DNA of 64,000 nt, from NCBI RefSeq assembly GCF_029784155.1, contig NC_073692.1:317468105-317532104 (forward strand), given 5' to 3'. Position numbers and translations under genes: made by a program. Positions 23,466 to 36,477 of this stretch are shown in pieces. The DNA comes from Uranotaenia lowii (Eukaryota > Arthropoda > Insecta > Diptera > Culicidae). Under the pieces are notes generated by a model that was not told where the DNA came from, did not search any database, and worked only from the letters and a program-made list of their open reading frames with translations. Every line of letters starts with the position of its first letter. Positions within the stretch are counted from its first letter, which is position 1.

Positions 23466-23880
23466 AAGGGAAGCCACCTTATTGGATTTCAAAATAATTT
23501 CAGATAGTGAAATTCGACATCTTCTCGTTGAACCCTTTCACCCAATATCCATATTTTCAGAGTTTCGCGAATTTTTATTTGATTCCAGGCATTTGAAAGC
23601 TACGCATAATCTGCCATCTTAGATTTCAAGATGGCGTCAGATAGCGAAATTCGTCTTCTCCTCGACGAGCTCTTTGAACTTATTCCCATATTTTGGGGTT
23701 TTCATGCGAGTTTTAGTGATTTACAGCATTATTTAAATTAAGCGGAAGCCACCATGTTAGATTTTTAATGGTGTCAAGTAAGACATTTTTAATCCCACTT
23801 GTTGGGCATTTCAACTCAAGACTCATATTAAAAATATACTCATGCCCCTTCCGGTAATTTGAAGTATTTCTTTATTGAAC
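23466..23880 (+). repeat. Tandem repeat, about 140-bp unit, three copies
   Basis: Units start near 23466, 23607 and 23742. The consensus runs GGAAGCCACCAT-TT-GATTTC, then ATGG-GTCAGATAG-GAAATTCG, TTCTCGTTGA and CCATATTTT. Identity between units is about 65-75% by eye. No terminal repeats were found. It may be the minisatellite core of a decayed element. Confidence 0.65.
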
Positions 23881-25240
23881 TCAAAAGCAACACACATAGC
23901 AAACAAAAAATGTGTTAAAATTGGAATTCAAATATGTGCAATCTCATCTGAGCGTGTCCTGTTTTGACATCTTGATAGAGAACGGTAACATAATTTTAAC
24001 TTTATTGCGTGTAAAGCGTTAAGAACTCATTCTAAACAACTTAAATTATATGTTTTATTGGCTTGTGATATTACTCAGATAGCAAGTATGTTTTTAAAAT
24101 GCTTCATTAGCGTTTTCAGAACTTACTGAAAACAAATGGTTGAGTCAAGAATCTAAACATTTCTTATGACCATAATACAACAGTTATAGAACGAGCTGCA
24201 TAAAATAAAACCATAATAAAACTTTCTTATACTAGGTGGCTTAATCCGTGTTACCTACAAGGTCTTATTTTTGGATTAATTAAAATAATCCAATCAAATG
24301 TTTTAAAATTGAAAAAAAAAAAAACAAGGCAAAGTAGATTTTCAGAAGAAACCGATGGAAAACATTTGTAAGAAAAATGTCAGGCAATTTCCAGCAATTA
24401 TCATAATTGACCTTTTTTTCAATCTCCTCAAGTCGATTTATTCCATAAGACACTTAGATGCAGATTAAAAAGTAATAAATCGATCAAGAAATAACAATAA
24501 AGTATTCCTGATAATATCAATAATTTATTGATAAATTGAAGAATTTGAACATTAAATCGATAATTGATCTAACCATTGACTTACCTTCGAAACAATAAGA
24601 CACATTATAAAAACTTTACAAATGATACGCTGCATTATGGAAAACCGGTCACAGTCAGTAAAAGACTTCTAGCTACGCGGTGATTCGATTTGCTTTTAAC
24701 AGGGCCTGATAATACTTAGATGGATTAAAAATTTTCTATGTATCACTTGCTATGAATTCGTCATTGTTTGTTTAGGTGTTTGAGTTGCCTTTAAAAAACA
24801 ACTGTTAAAAAAATGTAACAATGGTCGCTATTATGAAATTTTTTCTAAGCATTGCGATTCTGAATTGTTTTATTTTTTCATTATATCCCATATCACAATA
24901 GACTTATATATTATTTATTCTGAAAGCAAGTCATTACTCACTGGATGCCACCAATTTAAGAAAAAAATAGATTGAATCCAAGCCTTAATTTTAGAAATTC
25001 ATGTTGTTTTTGGGTTTTATTTTTCATAGATGATTGTTTCTCTTCACTTCTCATTCTACACAAATGGCTGTCAAAGAAAGCTTCAGGATTGATTTTAAAA
25101 TTGGGTAAATAATAAACCAAGAATAATATTCAGGCATTTATCGATGCAGATTTATAAAAATTTCCAATATTGTTGAAATAAATATGGCTATCTTCTTTGA
25201 TCATTTCAATTGAATTTCTTCAATCATTTTAAGGTTTTTC
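23881..25240. other. AT-rich DNA, nothing recognised
   Basis: No terminal repeats, RNA gene or coding sequence seen. Confidence 0.35.
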
Positions 25241-25750
25241 CTTCTTAAATCCAATCGAATGTTGCCTACGGCATTACTTCGACGATAAATGGAACGCAAT
25301 TTCTCCGTACCTTTCAACGTTTAATCCCATAAATTGTGTGCTGCTTTTCCTTGCAGCAAATAATAATGCTCCAGATGCGGACTTCAACGCAAAGTGAAAA
25401 GCCGCAACATCTTATGGCTTCCATATAGATACTTACCAGCTGAATAGGCCTAATCCTTCAATGGGGGAAAGAAATCCAGCACAGATCTCAGAAGATTGCA
25501 TCGCTGCTACCTTTTCTGATGCGGCGCATTTCAGGCAGAGCAAGTCGAAACTTTTGCAGCATCTCTTGGCTTTCTCAATGAAAGATCAGGGAGGCGTTCG
25601 ACCGATCCAAGAAAAGCATCCATATAACCACCAGAAACATCATTATTCAAATGGCTACCTTTTCATCACCGGTTGTTGGTTGCTTGCAAATACCTTCGGC
25701 GCTCCATATTGCATGCCTTTTTGGGATTTTGAGTAAGATTGAAGCTTGGC
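25241..25750. other. GC-richer unique island
   Basis: Mixed composition and unique in the window. The longest open frame (25461-25736 plus, 91 codons) contains no known domain and no splice context that I can defend. It is a candidate host non-coding or exon-like remnant. Confidence 0.3.
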
Positions 25751-27262
25751 CTATCTAGGCCTAGCATAGAGAAAGAGGCTCAAGAAGCGCACAACTTAGT
25801 ATAATTTTGTTATTACTGTTCACTTTTTCATGCCGTTGGATATTGTTGCGTTGAGCAAGTTTGGATTTTTCTCCCACTCAAATGTGCTCGGTGCAGATTT
25901 GTGGAAGATTGGCAGCTTAGTTGTGTAACGTGCATTTTACCTTTTTTCTGGCGTTGGTGGATGAAAGCCGATTAAAATCAGCGGAATGTATCAAAGCCTC
26001 AATTTGTTTTCGGGACTAGTCGGAGATGAAAGCTCGATGAGCTGAACTATTTTGATTTTATTTGACCTTTTTCAAAAATATAATACCTACAATATAAGGG
26101 CTCAATGACACTGACCATTATGGAGCTGAGAATCAAAGTATAAATATGAAGGTTTAAATAAAAAATTAACGATATTCTAAGCAATTTTTTTAAAGAATTT
26201 GGAATATAGAATTAAAGGATATTTATATATCATTAAGTAAAAATCGACCACTTTGTCACGAATATTTTTTGGCTCTGAGGGCCTTAAATGGTTTTCCAAT
26301 CCTCTTCAGTTCCGTGGATAAAGGTCGACGGTTTGTTCTATAGTGTTCGCATCTAGAAACTAGGTGCTCTATAGCTTAATAATCTTCATCGCATTCGCAA
26401 AAATTAATAGAAACAACTATTTTGAATTTTTTTAGTATAAACTGATTTTACAGTTGGCTTTTCAAAAAAAAAAAAAAAAAAAACTGCAGTTATCCAAGCA
26501 TAGCAAATCCCTTTTTGGAACCAGCAAAATTCGGTTATTTGTTTTCAATTTTTAAAACCGGGCAATATCCAGTCCAAATTAATTCCGGTACCGTACTAAA
26601 CACTTTGTACAACACTTTACAAAGCACGGAAAATTAGTGTTTTTTACCTGGTGATTTATAAGTCGTTATGATTCCATATTGTTTAAAGCGCACGCTACCT
26701 GCATATAATAATAGAGTCATTCGACCATTGTTTGTTTTCTATGCAAAAAAATGAGATTTATTGTCATTATTTCTTTCATAACTCTCAAAGCAGGTGTTGG
26801 CCCATTTTAGTGTCTTCGGATGCAAGTTGCACCTTAAATTAAACTTTACAAAGTTTTTTTTTAAGAATATTTGATGATACAGACAGTATTTTTAGACACC
26901 ATCAAAAGCTTATTTACAATTTTTAATGTTGAGGTCGTAACAATTTTTACAGCAGTGATGTCAATTTAATATGATGACCCCAAAACCACACAGTCTGATG
27001 CAATATATCAACCTGTAAGAAAATAATGTACAAAATCAATGCACAAAGAGAAATTCATAACGTAACAAACAACAAAATACATTAAAAACGCGTTTAAATT
27101 AATATAAGGATATATGATATAAGGAGGTAATACGCACACGTTAAAAAGAATTTTTTATAACTCGTAAATGAGAATCCAAAAGATTCAACAAATGTTTTGC
27201 AAAGTGGACTGTTATTCACCAGAAATATATAAACAGGAACACCTAAACCAATAATATGCGTC
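25751..27262. other. AT-rich DNA, nothing recognised
   Basis: It contains an A-run at about 26464-26483. No terminal repeats or genes seen. Confidence 0.35.
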
Positions 27263-27490
27263 TTAACACTAGAAAGACCGCACCAGTCAAAATTACTGGT
27301 TGGACACTTTGTTTGTTGAATATCATATAAATACATCGCTTTAATAATTCGCAAAAAATACGACTTTTAATGAATTTTGAATCTCTAAAAACTGTGTTTT
27401 TTTTTTATTTTACTAGCTCTTTTATTAAGCGAAAAAAAATCCTCCATGGACACTTGGACCGTGACCAGTCAAAATGACTGGTAAAATTCA
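27263..27490 (+). mobile_element. PiggyBac-like terminus with duplicated CCAGTCAAAAT word
   Basis: TTAA (27263-27266) is followed by CACTAGAAAGACCGCACC, which closely follows the piggyBac-type start (C-CTAGAAAG). ACCAGTCAAAATTACTGGT is a near-palindrome at about 27281-27300; the same palindrome with TGACTGGT recurs at 27463-27482. The opposite TTAA end was not found, so this may be a single-ended relic. Confidence 0.4.
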
Positions 27491-28308
27491 CAACCCTATA
27501 ACTCAAACAAGACAATTTTTTTTCGCTTGTTTTTGGTTTCGTTTCCAATCTACATCCAAGACAATGAGTACTAGTTGATTTATGATGGGCAGAAGTGTGT
27601 CATTCGTTATGAAATTAATGATTTTCGATGCGAAGTCATGAAGATTTGTAGAAAAGGTTCTCGGATTGGCCGCTGTGTGGCGCTCCAAGCACTTGACTCC
27701 CAATTTTTTTGGTATCTTTTGATGCTCAACTATAATCAAACTTTTTGTCCTAATTTGGCGAAATTTCATCGAGATTTGTAAAAAGTTATGTTAGATTTAA
27801 TACATGCCCTTCGAGTAATTTAGTAATTTTAGGTGATATATATGTTTTATATTAAACTAGTATGAGTAAAATAATTATAAATTGTGTACACATTTATTCA
27901 AATTTGAAGACATAAGCTATGAAACTGAATAATTTAAATGACATTTCAACATGAGTGCACGGAATAGCTGAAAATTCACCATTACAAATTATATACCTAG
28001 AGAGAATTAGATTTCAATTTGCTTAAGAATACAAAATATTTTTGAGTCAGATATAATAGGTATTCGAAATGCAATTTTGGTCAGTAAAAAAACTATTGAG
28101 GAAAAACAAATTACCGTAAAATTTAACAATGTTGATTCATTATTTTTATTCTCACTGTTTTCCGTCGCACGACATAACTTGATGCACATAGTTCCTAAAA
28201 TTTTGAATTTCTTAATTAAATTTCTAAAGTATGATTTCAATTCTGATTGGAGCAAAGTGCGCATATATATGTGTACCCAAACGCGCCGGTTACCGTTGAA
28301 AAAGTGTA

Positions 28309-28932
28309 GGGGAGATAAGGGCATAACGAGCACCCAGAGCATAATAAGCACTCCTTTTTTTTACAAAAGTAACGTTTTTCTTTTAAAAAAAATTCATGAG
28401 GATTTGAGGTTCATCTTTACAGAAATATTTAATCACAACCAGCTAGGTTCTCAAATTACGAGATTATTATAATTTTCGAGCACCACCAAATCAACTTATA
28501 TGACCGTAAAAATCATCTTAATCTGAAATGTACGCACTGTAACATGATTTTCATTTTAATCAATTTTAAAACGCGTTTTTACTCAAATTTGTTGACCTGG
28601 GGCGAACAGAGCACTTTTGATCAGGGCACGATGAGCGTTATCTGCCGTATAATCTAACAGCGTATTCAACTCGATGAAGTCAACTGAATAATAGAGCTTC
28701 AGCTTGATTTGTTTCATCTGTCAATTTGGCCTATTGGTAAGGTATCGGAGAGGTAATCAGTAAACTCGAGTTCAATTCCTGTTCGAGGGGATTTTTTTCA
28801 CATTTTTCATTCCATGCTTCCCGGCGGAAAACGCTCTGAACACGAAACAATGATGTAATTCACATATTATAGCTGTTCTCTATGGTTAAATAAGTGTTTT
28901 CCTTAAGGTGGTTATTATGCCCTTATCTCCCC
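28309..28932. mobile_element. 624-bp MITE (family B) with internal tRNA-like promoter
   Basis: Inverted ends GGGGAGATAAGGGCATAACG (left) and GGGGAGATAAGGGCATAATA (right, reverse strand). A TA precedes the left end (28307-28308); the right flank is TG, so the duplication is imperfect or decayed. The word GCATAA(CG/TA)AGCAC appears twice at the left (28321 and 28339), with related words near 28604 and 28625. A tRNA-like segment lies inside near the right end. Confidence 0.65.
28721..28800 (+). ncRNA. tRNA-like Pol III promoter sequence
   Basis: A-box-like TTGGCCTATTGGTAAGG (28726-28742), B-box-like GAGTTCAATTCCTG (28768-28781), then a T7 run (28792-28798) that could terminate Pol III. No full cloverleaf with a paired acceptor stem is convincing, so it is a tRNA-derived SINE head or tRNA pseudogene rather than a tRNA gene. 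Confidence 0.45.
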
Positions 28933-30137
28933 TGTTCGAAAAAAAATCAACACTTTGTTTTGTGAAATATTTTTATATGCATGAGTGGAAATTAATCAAA
29001 TTTTTAGCGAAATCACCTGATAATTTAAAGTTCACATATGCAAATTTTTGTGATATTTCATCAAGTGATTTTTGAGATAGGGTCCAACGAAGAAATTTTT
29101 CGACTTTGATTTTTGGACAACACGGGCACCATCTATAATGTATACTATGAACCAACCTTTTTTCAAATCAAAGCTTTTTTTGATAACGTTTTTTGTTTTC
29201 TGAAGCTTGATCTTAAAAATAACTCACAATTTTTAATTTGGTCAAAGTTATGACAAATTTAGACGATTGTCCTCCTTCGGCACAAAAACAACATTCTTGA
29301 TTGTTATCACTCCACCAACGTTTTTGCGTAATGGCACAATTCCAGATCCAATTTAAATAGAGTTAAAACTTTGTGAAACCTGTTTAACTGCTTTGCAGAG
29401 AAAACGGTTGCATTTGGAGGCAGTCTTTTTTGTATTTTTAGCTATTCATCGTGTCAATCGTAATCACAGACTGAGTAATTTGCAGTTTCCACAGATCGTC
29501 GGCCTCCTCAAATACTAGATTTTTTTTTCAATTTTGTCTCGTTGATTATTTCCGGAAAATACAGGCGAGACTTGTCAACGAAAAGTCTCTGGTTGGAATC
29601 CTGCCAGGTGACCGTTAAAGAGTTCGTTTTGCTGTCCATTTGCGAAATATTTTGCGCGCGATTTTACCACCGTATTTTGATTATTTTACCGGTAGGCAGC
29701 TTTTCTACCTTGTAGAAATGAATTCAGGCCTATTTCAGGTGGTGGGCTTGGGGTGGTAGTGGATTAGAACCACAATTCAGTGTTTCAAATTAAGATAATA
29801 TCATCAAATCAATATTTGAAAAACAATTGCAAAACAATGCAATTCATATACAAACTTGAGAAACAAAGTTACAATCCCCAAACCAAAGAAAGAATGACTT
29901 CATTTTTAATTCAAATGATAAATTTTATTTCAATTTCATATTTATAAATACAAAAATAATCGTTATTATGCAATGTGTTGAAATTTAAAAATATGATTTT
30001 AAGAATAGGATATGGAAAAAATTGTCAAATAATCTAATCTAAAAAAATAAATTTAAAAACATAAAATCAGAAAGAAGATTAGATGTTCAAAACACAAAAT
30101 CACAAAATCATTTAAAAACTGAAATGAGTTTATATAT
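28933..30137. other. AT-rich DNA, nothing recognised
   Basis: Somewhat GC-richer patches at 29270-29720. No coding or repeat structure found. Confidence 0.3.
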
Positions 30138-30582
30138 GGTTGCCAGATTTTTTATAAGGTTGATCCGGGCCGGACATTCAATCCAAAAACCTGGCCAAAT
30201 CCGGGCATTTGATTTCAAAATGGTCAACCAAAATCCTGGCAATATCCGGACAAATTTGGCCAAGACCTAGAAACTCATTTAAAATCAAGAATTAAAAAGC
30301 TGAAAAAATAATTCAGCAAAATATATCGGCAAATTTAAAATCGTATTTTATGCATTGAAAAAATCTTTCATAAATATTTTTATTGAATTTGCCGAAAAAC
30401 TTTCGTTTTGGACGCATAAATAAAAAAAATAAATTACAACACAATTTTGTTTTAATTTTGATTTGAGGATGAAAACTATTATCAACCAGGTCTGCGCTTT
30501 TCTAATAAATCCGTGCAACCAGGCCGGACAGGACTTTATACAAATTGTATACTAATTATTGTTTTTTATCAATCTGGCAACC
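30138..30582. mobile_element. hAT-type GGTTGCCAGA MITE, decayed copy
   Basis: Inverted ends GGTTGCCAGATT and AATCTGGCAACC. The interior CCGGGCCGGACA, CCTGGCCAAATCCGGGCATT and GACGCATAAATAA blocks match the complete copy at 41760-42239. No 8-bp duplication can be seen, so the flanks are decayed. Confidence 0.65.
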
Positions 30583-31818
30583 TTCGTTTCGACAAAGATC
30601 TCGAGTTACAAAAATTTAGAAAATCATGAAACTTAAAAAATACAAGACTTGAAAATTCCAATAAATTGAATCTCTTTTTGTATTGAAAAAAATTTAAGAA
30701 TTATCAATTGGAAAAATATATGCTGAGTTAAGGAGTACGAATTTAAAAAAAAAAACATCAGAATCAATAGTAAAAAACTTTAGTTGTAAAACTTCGGTTG
30801 CTAGTTTTCAAAATGATCCCTACCGCTCCTGGAGATGTTGATAATCTTTAAGAATATACAGTGTGTGGAGTATGGGTGCAATGATTAATCTTCATTCAGC
30901 TGAATATCTATTTGTACTGAGTGCTGAAAACTAATGAACCGATTTTTATAAATTCCCGCTAGAGAAAGAAAATTGAATTAAATTTTGAGTTATAAGTTGA
31001 AGGCTGCAATTTCAAAGCAATGCTAGCCGTCGGGGAGTTTCAATTAGGGATTAGAAAATTGTACGTGTATCTAGAGAAAGTTATAATCAAATGTAAAAGA
31101 ATGGATAAAATTATATGGAACTTAACCAAAACCTTTCTCATAACATTTGTTTTAGGTGATTCAAAAAATCCAAAAACGAGAAGATAACAACAACGGTGAC
31201 TTGAACATTTGAAGAAACATTATAAAATGGGCAATTTCAGGTTTTGAAATAACTTGTTCTCGATAACTTAAAAAAACTATTTATGAATCTTTAAATATTT
31301 GGAAGTAATAATTATAAAACAATCGGAAATAATACAGCGGAGAAAGAACACATAATTTAGAAAACATGCATGTAAATTGAATCTCCAACAAGATTCGAAA
31401 AATTTGAATATACCATTGTACAGGGAGACCATCCATCTTGAAAAGTGGAATAAACTCCAAAAGAGATTTTCATTATATGGGGGATGAAAAAGATAAAAAA
31501 ACAGTTATTATGCAAAAGTTACTCAAGCTTCCTAAAACAAATATGGGTATTGAATGTTTTTCCTGATAGGATGAATAAGCATTCAAGGGAAATTATTCCA
31601 AGTAGCTATTAACACAAATCTCATAGTCATAAGTATTAGTTTTTTTCAAAATTAAGAAAACGAGAAACAAAGAAAATTATCTCAATCTTAACTTTAAAAA
31701 GACTAACAAAACATACAAAGCTTGCATGGCTGAACATGGGCCAAATTTCGAAAGTCAAACGACTTATTTTGATTTATATTTTATGCGAACCCGAGCAAGG
31801 CCGGGTAGAATGAGCTAG
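30583..31818 (+). mobile_element. Helitron-like relic with 3' hairpin and CTAG end
   Basis: The 3' end carries ACCCG-agcaaggc-CGGGT (about 31789-31806), a 5-bp hairpin, followed by AGAATGAG and CTAG (31815-31818) before a T. Upstream, ACTAATGAACCGATTTTTA (about 30931) matches the 5' subterminal CTACTGAACCGATTT of the elements at 60135 and 61930. The 5' terminus is not identifiable, and the left limit is a guess. Confidence 0.45.
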
Positions 31819-33060
31819 TTTGTTATATTTGGAAGTTTGGAAAGCGATTTTAACATAGCTGACGTGTTTCGATGAAAAAAAAGAAATTTGTTGTTTTATT
31901 CCTAATTTTTTTTTTCGAGGTGATATTTTTGACATCGTTACTATATTCTGCCTAGGTTTTTTCGGAATTGTTTTGAAAAATTCCTAATCATGTGCTCAGA
32001 TTTTACCATGTTTTGAAAAAAAAATGGTTCTGATTTGCTCAGCTTTCATAATTGCGCAAAAAAAAATCCGCAATGCCCACTGTAGGGGGCCGGACTATTC
32101 AATATATTATTTCAAGAGGGCCGATTTGCTGTTATATTTTAGGTTTTAGTTCTGATTTTCTAGTTTCTTTTTCCTTTTCTAGGTATCTAACTAAAGTAAT
32201 GTTAAGTTTTTTTTTCTCCACTCCCTAGGTCGGAGGGACCGGAGAAATTGCCCCCATTTCCCCGATTCCCCCCTCCCCCTTAATACGGCCTTAGTGACAG
32301 CCAAATGGGTCTTGTCGATGGGCCCCTAAAATACGAAACATCTCCAACTCGTATCTTGAGTGATGCAGACTAAAAAAACTAAGGTATCACACCAAACAGA
32401 ATTAATTCATCCAATCCGATCTATATCATTTGGCATCAAAATTAAAATTTCAATTTCCGGATTTCATTTGACCCCAACCCCCCTCACCCCCCTCCCCCCC
32501 AAACAGGGGTTTTGAAATTCTGAAGTAGATTTTTAACAAGAAAATTTATTTTTTTGAGACAAACCAAATTTCAACGTTTTATACATTTTGAAGTCGTTTG
32601 GCATCAAAATAAAAAAAAAATGAGGCACTCCTAAATCAAGTCCGATAAAGCTGAAATTTTGAACAAGTCAGTTATCTGCGCCAATCTACAAATTGTATGT
32701 GGTCTGTTTTTAAAACACGATCGTGTATTTTTTTCTCATACACTCATTGCAACTCCAATGGGTATATTGATGCGAAAAAATAGTTTTAAACAGAAGAGAA
32801 CATCAGAATTGGGGTAGGTTTAATAGCGGCATGTTATCCAAACATAGGGTAAAATTGTGCATATGGTATTATAAAACGAAAATACAATGCTACCTTCTTT
32901 GTTGGAGAGTACCGTTTTACATCGTTTTGATGTTAATTAGTGCTTCTCTGGCATATTTTTGATTTACAATATATGTATCAGATATCCAGTCCAATTTTTC
33001 TAATGGAAACTCTATTCTTTACCTCGTGAATGAGTAATTTTCAATATTGCATTCATATTT
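31819..33060. other. Repeat-derived DNA with C/G-rich words
   Basis: TTTGGCATCAAAAT occurs at about 32434 and 32599, along with C-rich runs (32262-32280 and 32475-32500). The style resembles the internal units of the Helitron-like elements, but no ends are seen. Confidence 0.35.
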
Positions 33061-33440
33061 TATCGTTACCATATCCAGTAGCAGTTTCCTCGTCGATAGA
33101 TCACCTTTGAAGGCGAACAATAAAAAGGCACTTATCCACTTAGCCGGAGCACCGTCGTTCTCACCGATCATCGACGGCGTCCATTCTTGTCGTCGACGTC
33201 GTCGGTTGGCTTAGTTGAGTCATTTTCCTTTCTGAATGGGATACATTCAGTAGCCACATACATATACTCACATACGTATAAAAAGTCACTCCTTTTATCC
33301 GCTGCCTCTGTAAATCATAGCACTATCAATAAGCTAACTTTGGCTGCTGCTTTTGAGCCAAAATGGAGAATATACCACAGGATAAAAAAAAAACATAACC
33401 TATCGATAGAACACTTCGAAACTCCTGAGCGCTGAAAGTC
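33061..33440. other. GC-richer unique island
   Basis: GTCGTCGACGTCGTCGG-type words at 33188-33205 within unique sequence. The 82-codon open frame at 33187-33435 has no known domain or splice context. It may be host sequence. Confidence 0.3.
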
Positions 33441-34756
33441 CTCTCGTGTCGTCGTTGAAAGCTATCGGAAATTTTTCAACCTGTCGTGCAAGCCGAAAAT
33501 TGCAAGGTGATAAATTTAAATTACAATAGCCCCGGTGGCCTGACTTCAGTAGATTTTACTTGAACCACTTGAAAGGTGGGGCTTTTCCATTCATGGCATT
33601 ATTTTACTTAGGTAGAAACTACCAATGGCTGAGTGCATACTTGGCTTTTGAAATAACTTAACCTTTGGCTGAAACATTCTCATATATTCTTCAATGAATT
33701 TTCTATCCTTATCAATTCTTTTCTTAAAAAATTGAAAAAAAAAATGGCATTAGAAACCGTTTAGTGTTCACGTGTACTGGACAGCGAATCAGAGCCTTCT
33801 AATGATTGAAAATTTGAAAGAAAATTTTTTGGCGTTTTTTTATTTCTTCTGCTGTTTGTAACACATGGCACAAGCGCGAGGTTCTTCGACTAAATAATAA
33901 GTCTGCTATTGGGATTAACAACCCAAGCAACCAAAAGTCCCTTAAAACAAGTACAAAAACGCTTACTCAGCCCCATCATTGAAATAAAGTATGTTCTATG
34001 CAGCTCAAAATTTTAATTCTTATTGATACTTTCAAGTTCTAGAACAAGTCTTAATGATCTTCGATTCAGCTTCCAGCGGCCTCTTAATTCAGCTTCCAAA
34101 AAATCGTAAAATGAGCAAAAAATCTCTCTCTATCTCAACTGCACCCTTGTATTCGGTTCATATCACCTTCTCTTGATTATTTCCTTTGTTCTGTAACGGT
34201 GTGGCCATGATTCCACGCGCCGGATTTCAAACTCGTCAAATTGCTCAATTGCTTCATTTTTACATTTCCTACGTATATCGCATCAGAATGGTCACTTAAT
34301 TACTAAATTACTTATTAAGAAAAACTCGCCACCAACCATGATGTACGTATATCAACTTTCAAGTTCGTTAACGAGAACATGTAGTTCACTAATGGGAATT
34401 GGGCAAAACAAGTCACATACAACGTACATATGGATCACTTTTGCAACTTTCAAGTTCACATAAAGTCAACATAAAGTTCACTAAGGGGAATTTAGCAGTT
34501 GATTCTCTTTTTCAGCCAATATGTAACTTTCAATGCCTTCATTCAAGTAGATATGTAACTTTTGGTTGCCTGGGAAAAAATAATCGCCTTTTCGCAATAA
34601 ATTGATTACAAGAGTGGTTTTCAAAGTGAACCCTACCGACGCTAAAAAACGTTCAGATTAAAAATGATCCATCGGAATATAAGGAACTCTAAAGGGAATC
34701 GACGTACAATTGAAAAGCGCCACCTTTAAAATCAACGGAAGAAATACAACTATTCT
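33441..34756. other. AT-rich DNA, nothing recognised
   Basis: The words AACTTTCAAGTTC and TAACTTTCAA recur four times between 34350 and 34560, a loose local repeat. No gene. Confidence 0.35.
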
Positions 34757-35983
34757 CGAATTTTCAGATTTTCAGATTCGTAAAATTTTCCGATTCTCAG
34801 ATTCTCAGATTCTAAAATTCTCAGATTCTCAGGTTATCAGATTCTCAGATTTTCAGATTCTCAGATGTTCAGATTCTCAAATTCTCAGATTTTAAGATTC
34901 TTAGATTGACAGATTCTTAGAATCTAAGGTTCTCAGGTTCTCTGATTATCAGATTGTCAGATTCTCAAATTCTAAGATTATCATATTTTCTGATTATCTG
35001 ATTCTCAGATTCTCAGATTCTCAGATTTTTAGATTCTCAGATTCTCAGATTCTCAGATTCTCAGGTGTTAGTATTCTCAGATTCCCAGATTTTCAGATTC
35101 TCAGATTCTTAGAATCTCAGATTTTCAGGTTTTAAGATTCTCATATTCTCAGTTTCTCAGTTTCTAAGGTTTTAAGATTCTCAGACTCTCAGATTCTCAG
35201 ATTATCAGATTCTCAGGTTCTCCGATTCTCAGACTCTCATAATTTCAGATTCTTAGATTCTCAGATTCTCAGGTAATCAGATTCTCAGATTCTCAGATTC
35301 TCAGATTTTGAGATTCCCAGATTCTTAGATTCTCAGAATCTCAGATTTTCAGATTCTCAGATTCTCAGATTCTCAGATTCTCAGGTTTAAAGATTCTCAG
35401 ATTCTCAGATTTTCAGATTCTCAGTTTCTCAGATTCTCAGATTCTCAGATTTCAGGTTTAAAGATTCTCAGACTCTCAGAATCTCAGATTCATATTTTCA
35501 GATTCTCAGATTCTAAGATTCTCAGGTAATCAGATTCTCAGTTTCTCAGATTCTCAGATTCATACAATTTCAAATTCTCAGATTATCCGATTCTAAGATT
35601 CTCAAATTCTCAGATTATCAGTTTTTCAAATTCTCGAATTTTCAGATTCTCACATTCTCAAATTCGCATATTTTCAGATGTTCAAAATCTCAGATTTTCA
35701 GATTCTCAGATTTCAGATACTCAGATTTTTAGATTCTCAGATTTTCATATTCTCATATTAACAAATTCTCAGATTTTCAGATTCTGAGATTTCAGATTCT
35801 CAAATTCACAGATTCTCAGATTCTCAGATTCGCAGATTCTCAGATTCTCTGATTCTCAGGTGTTACGATTCTCAGATTCTCAGATTATCAGATTCTAAGA
35901 TTCTCAGATTATCAGATTCTATGATTCTCAGGTTAAAAGATTCTTCGATTCTCAGATTGACAGATCCTCAGATTCTCAGATTT
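34757..35983 (+). repeat. AGATTCTC 8-bp satellite, array 1 left part
   Basis: About 150 degenerate copies of an 8-bp unit (AGATTCTC). Runs of 3-6 perfect units alternate with variants (AGATTATC, AGGTTCTC, AGATTTTC). Open frames on the plus strand (SDSQILRF-type) are products of the repeat, not genes. Confidence 0.9.
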
Positions 35984-36014
35984 GTTATATGGTTTTAGTC
36001 GCCGTAATTTGTAT

Positions 36015-36477
36015 GATTATAATTTTAATGGCATGTGCGGCGGAATGAAAACTAGAGAGAATTTATTTTATAGAATTTGAAAGAAAGGTGGATAGACAGG
36101 CATTAGTGCGCCAATAGGAGAAAGCTTGATAGGTGTTGAAATTTTAGGCTAGAGGGCATGTTGATGAAAAGCCTATGGGTTGCTACGTTTTTGCTCGTTT
36201 GAAGTGTGCGTAAAAACACGCTCTCAAACCATTGGGCTCGCTATACATGGGAATTCTCTTTCTGGGTTTCTCATGTATAGTTAGCTAATGCAGAGCAAAG
36301 GCGGGAGCAATTCATGGGAGCTTTTCATCAACATGCCCTCTAGCCTAAAATTTCAACACCTATCAAGCTTTCTCCTATTGGCGCACTTATGCCTGTCTAT
36401 CCACCTTTCTTTCAAATTCTATAAAATAAATTCTCTCTAGTTTTCATTCCGCCGCACATGCCATTAAAATTATAATC
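36015..36477. mobile_element. Foldback element inside the 8-bp satellite
   Basis: Arms 36015-36171 and 36321-36477 are near-perfect inverted copies of about 155 bp. The outer end is GATTATAATTTTAATGGCAT, with GCATGTGCGGCGGAATG further in. The loop carries a second hairpin, CTATACATG/CATGTATAG (36241-36280). A 31-bp non-satellite segment (35984-36014) at the left has no partner at the right, so one end is probably lost. No TSD was established. Confidence 0.75.

Noticed and set aside
28721..28800. Functional tRNA gene
   Set aside because: Box-like sequences exist, but no paired acceptor and anticodon stems could be drawn.
30138..30582. 8-bp duplication around the decayed GGTTGCCAGA copy
   Set aside because: Flanks AGTTTATA and TTTCGACA do not match; only the inverted ends are supported.
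33187..33435. 82-codon open frame in a GC-richer island
   Set aside because: No domain, no splice or polyadenylation context, and the upstream sequence is low-complexity GTCGTC.
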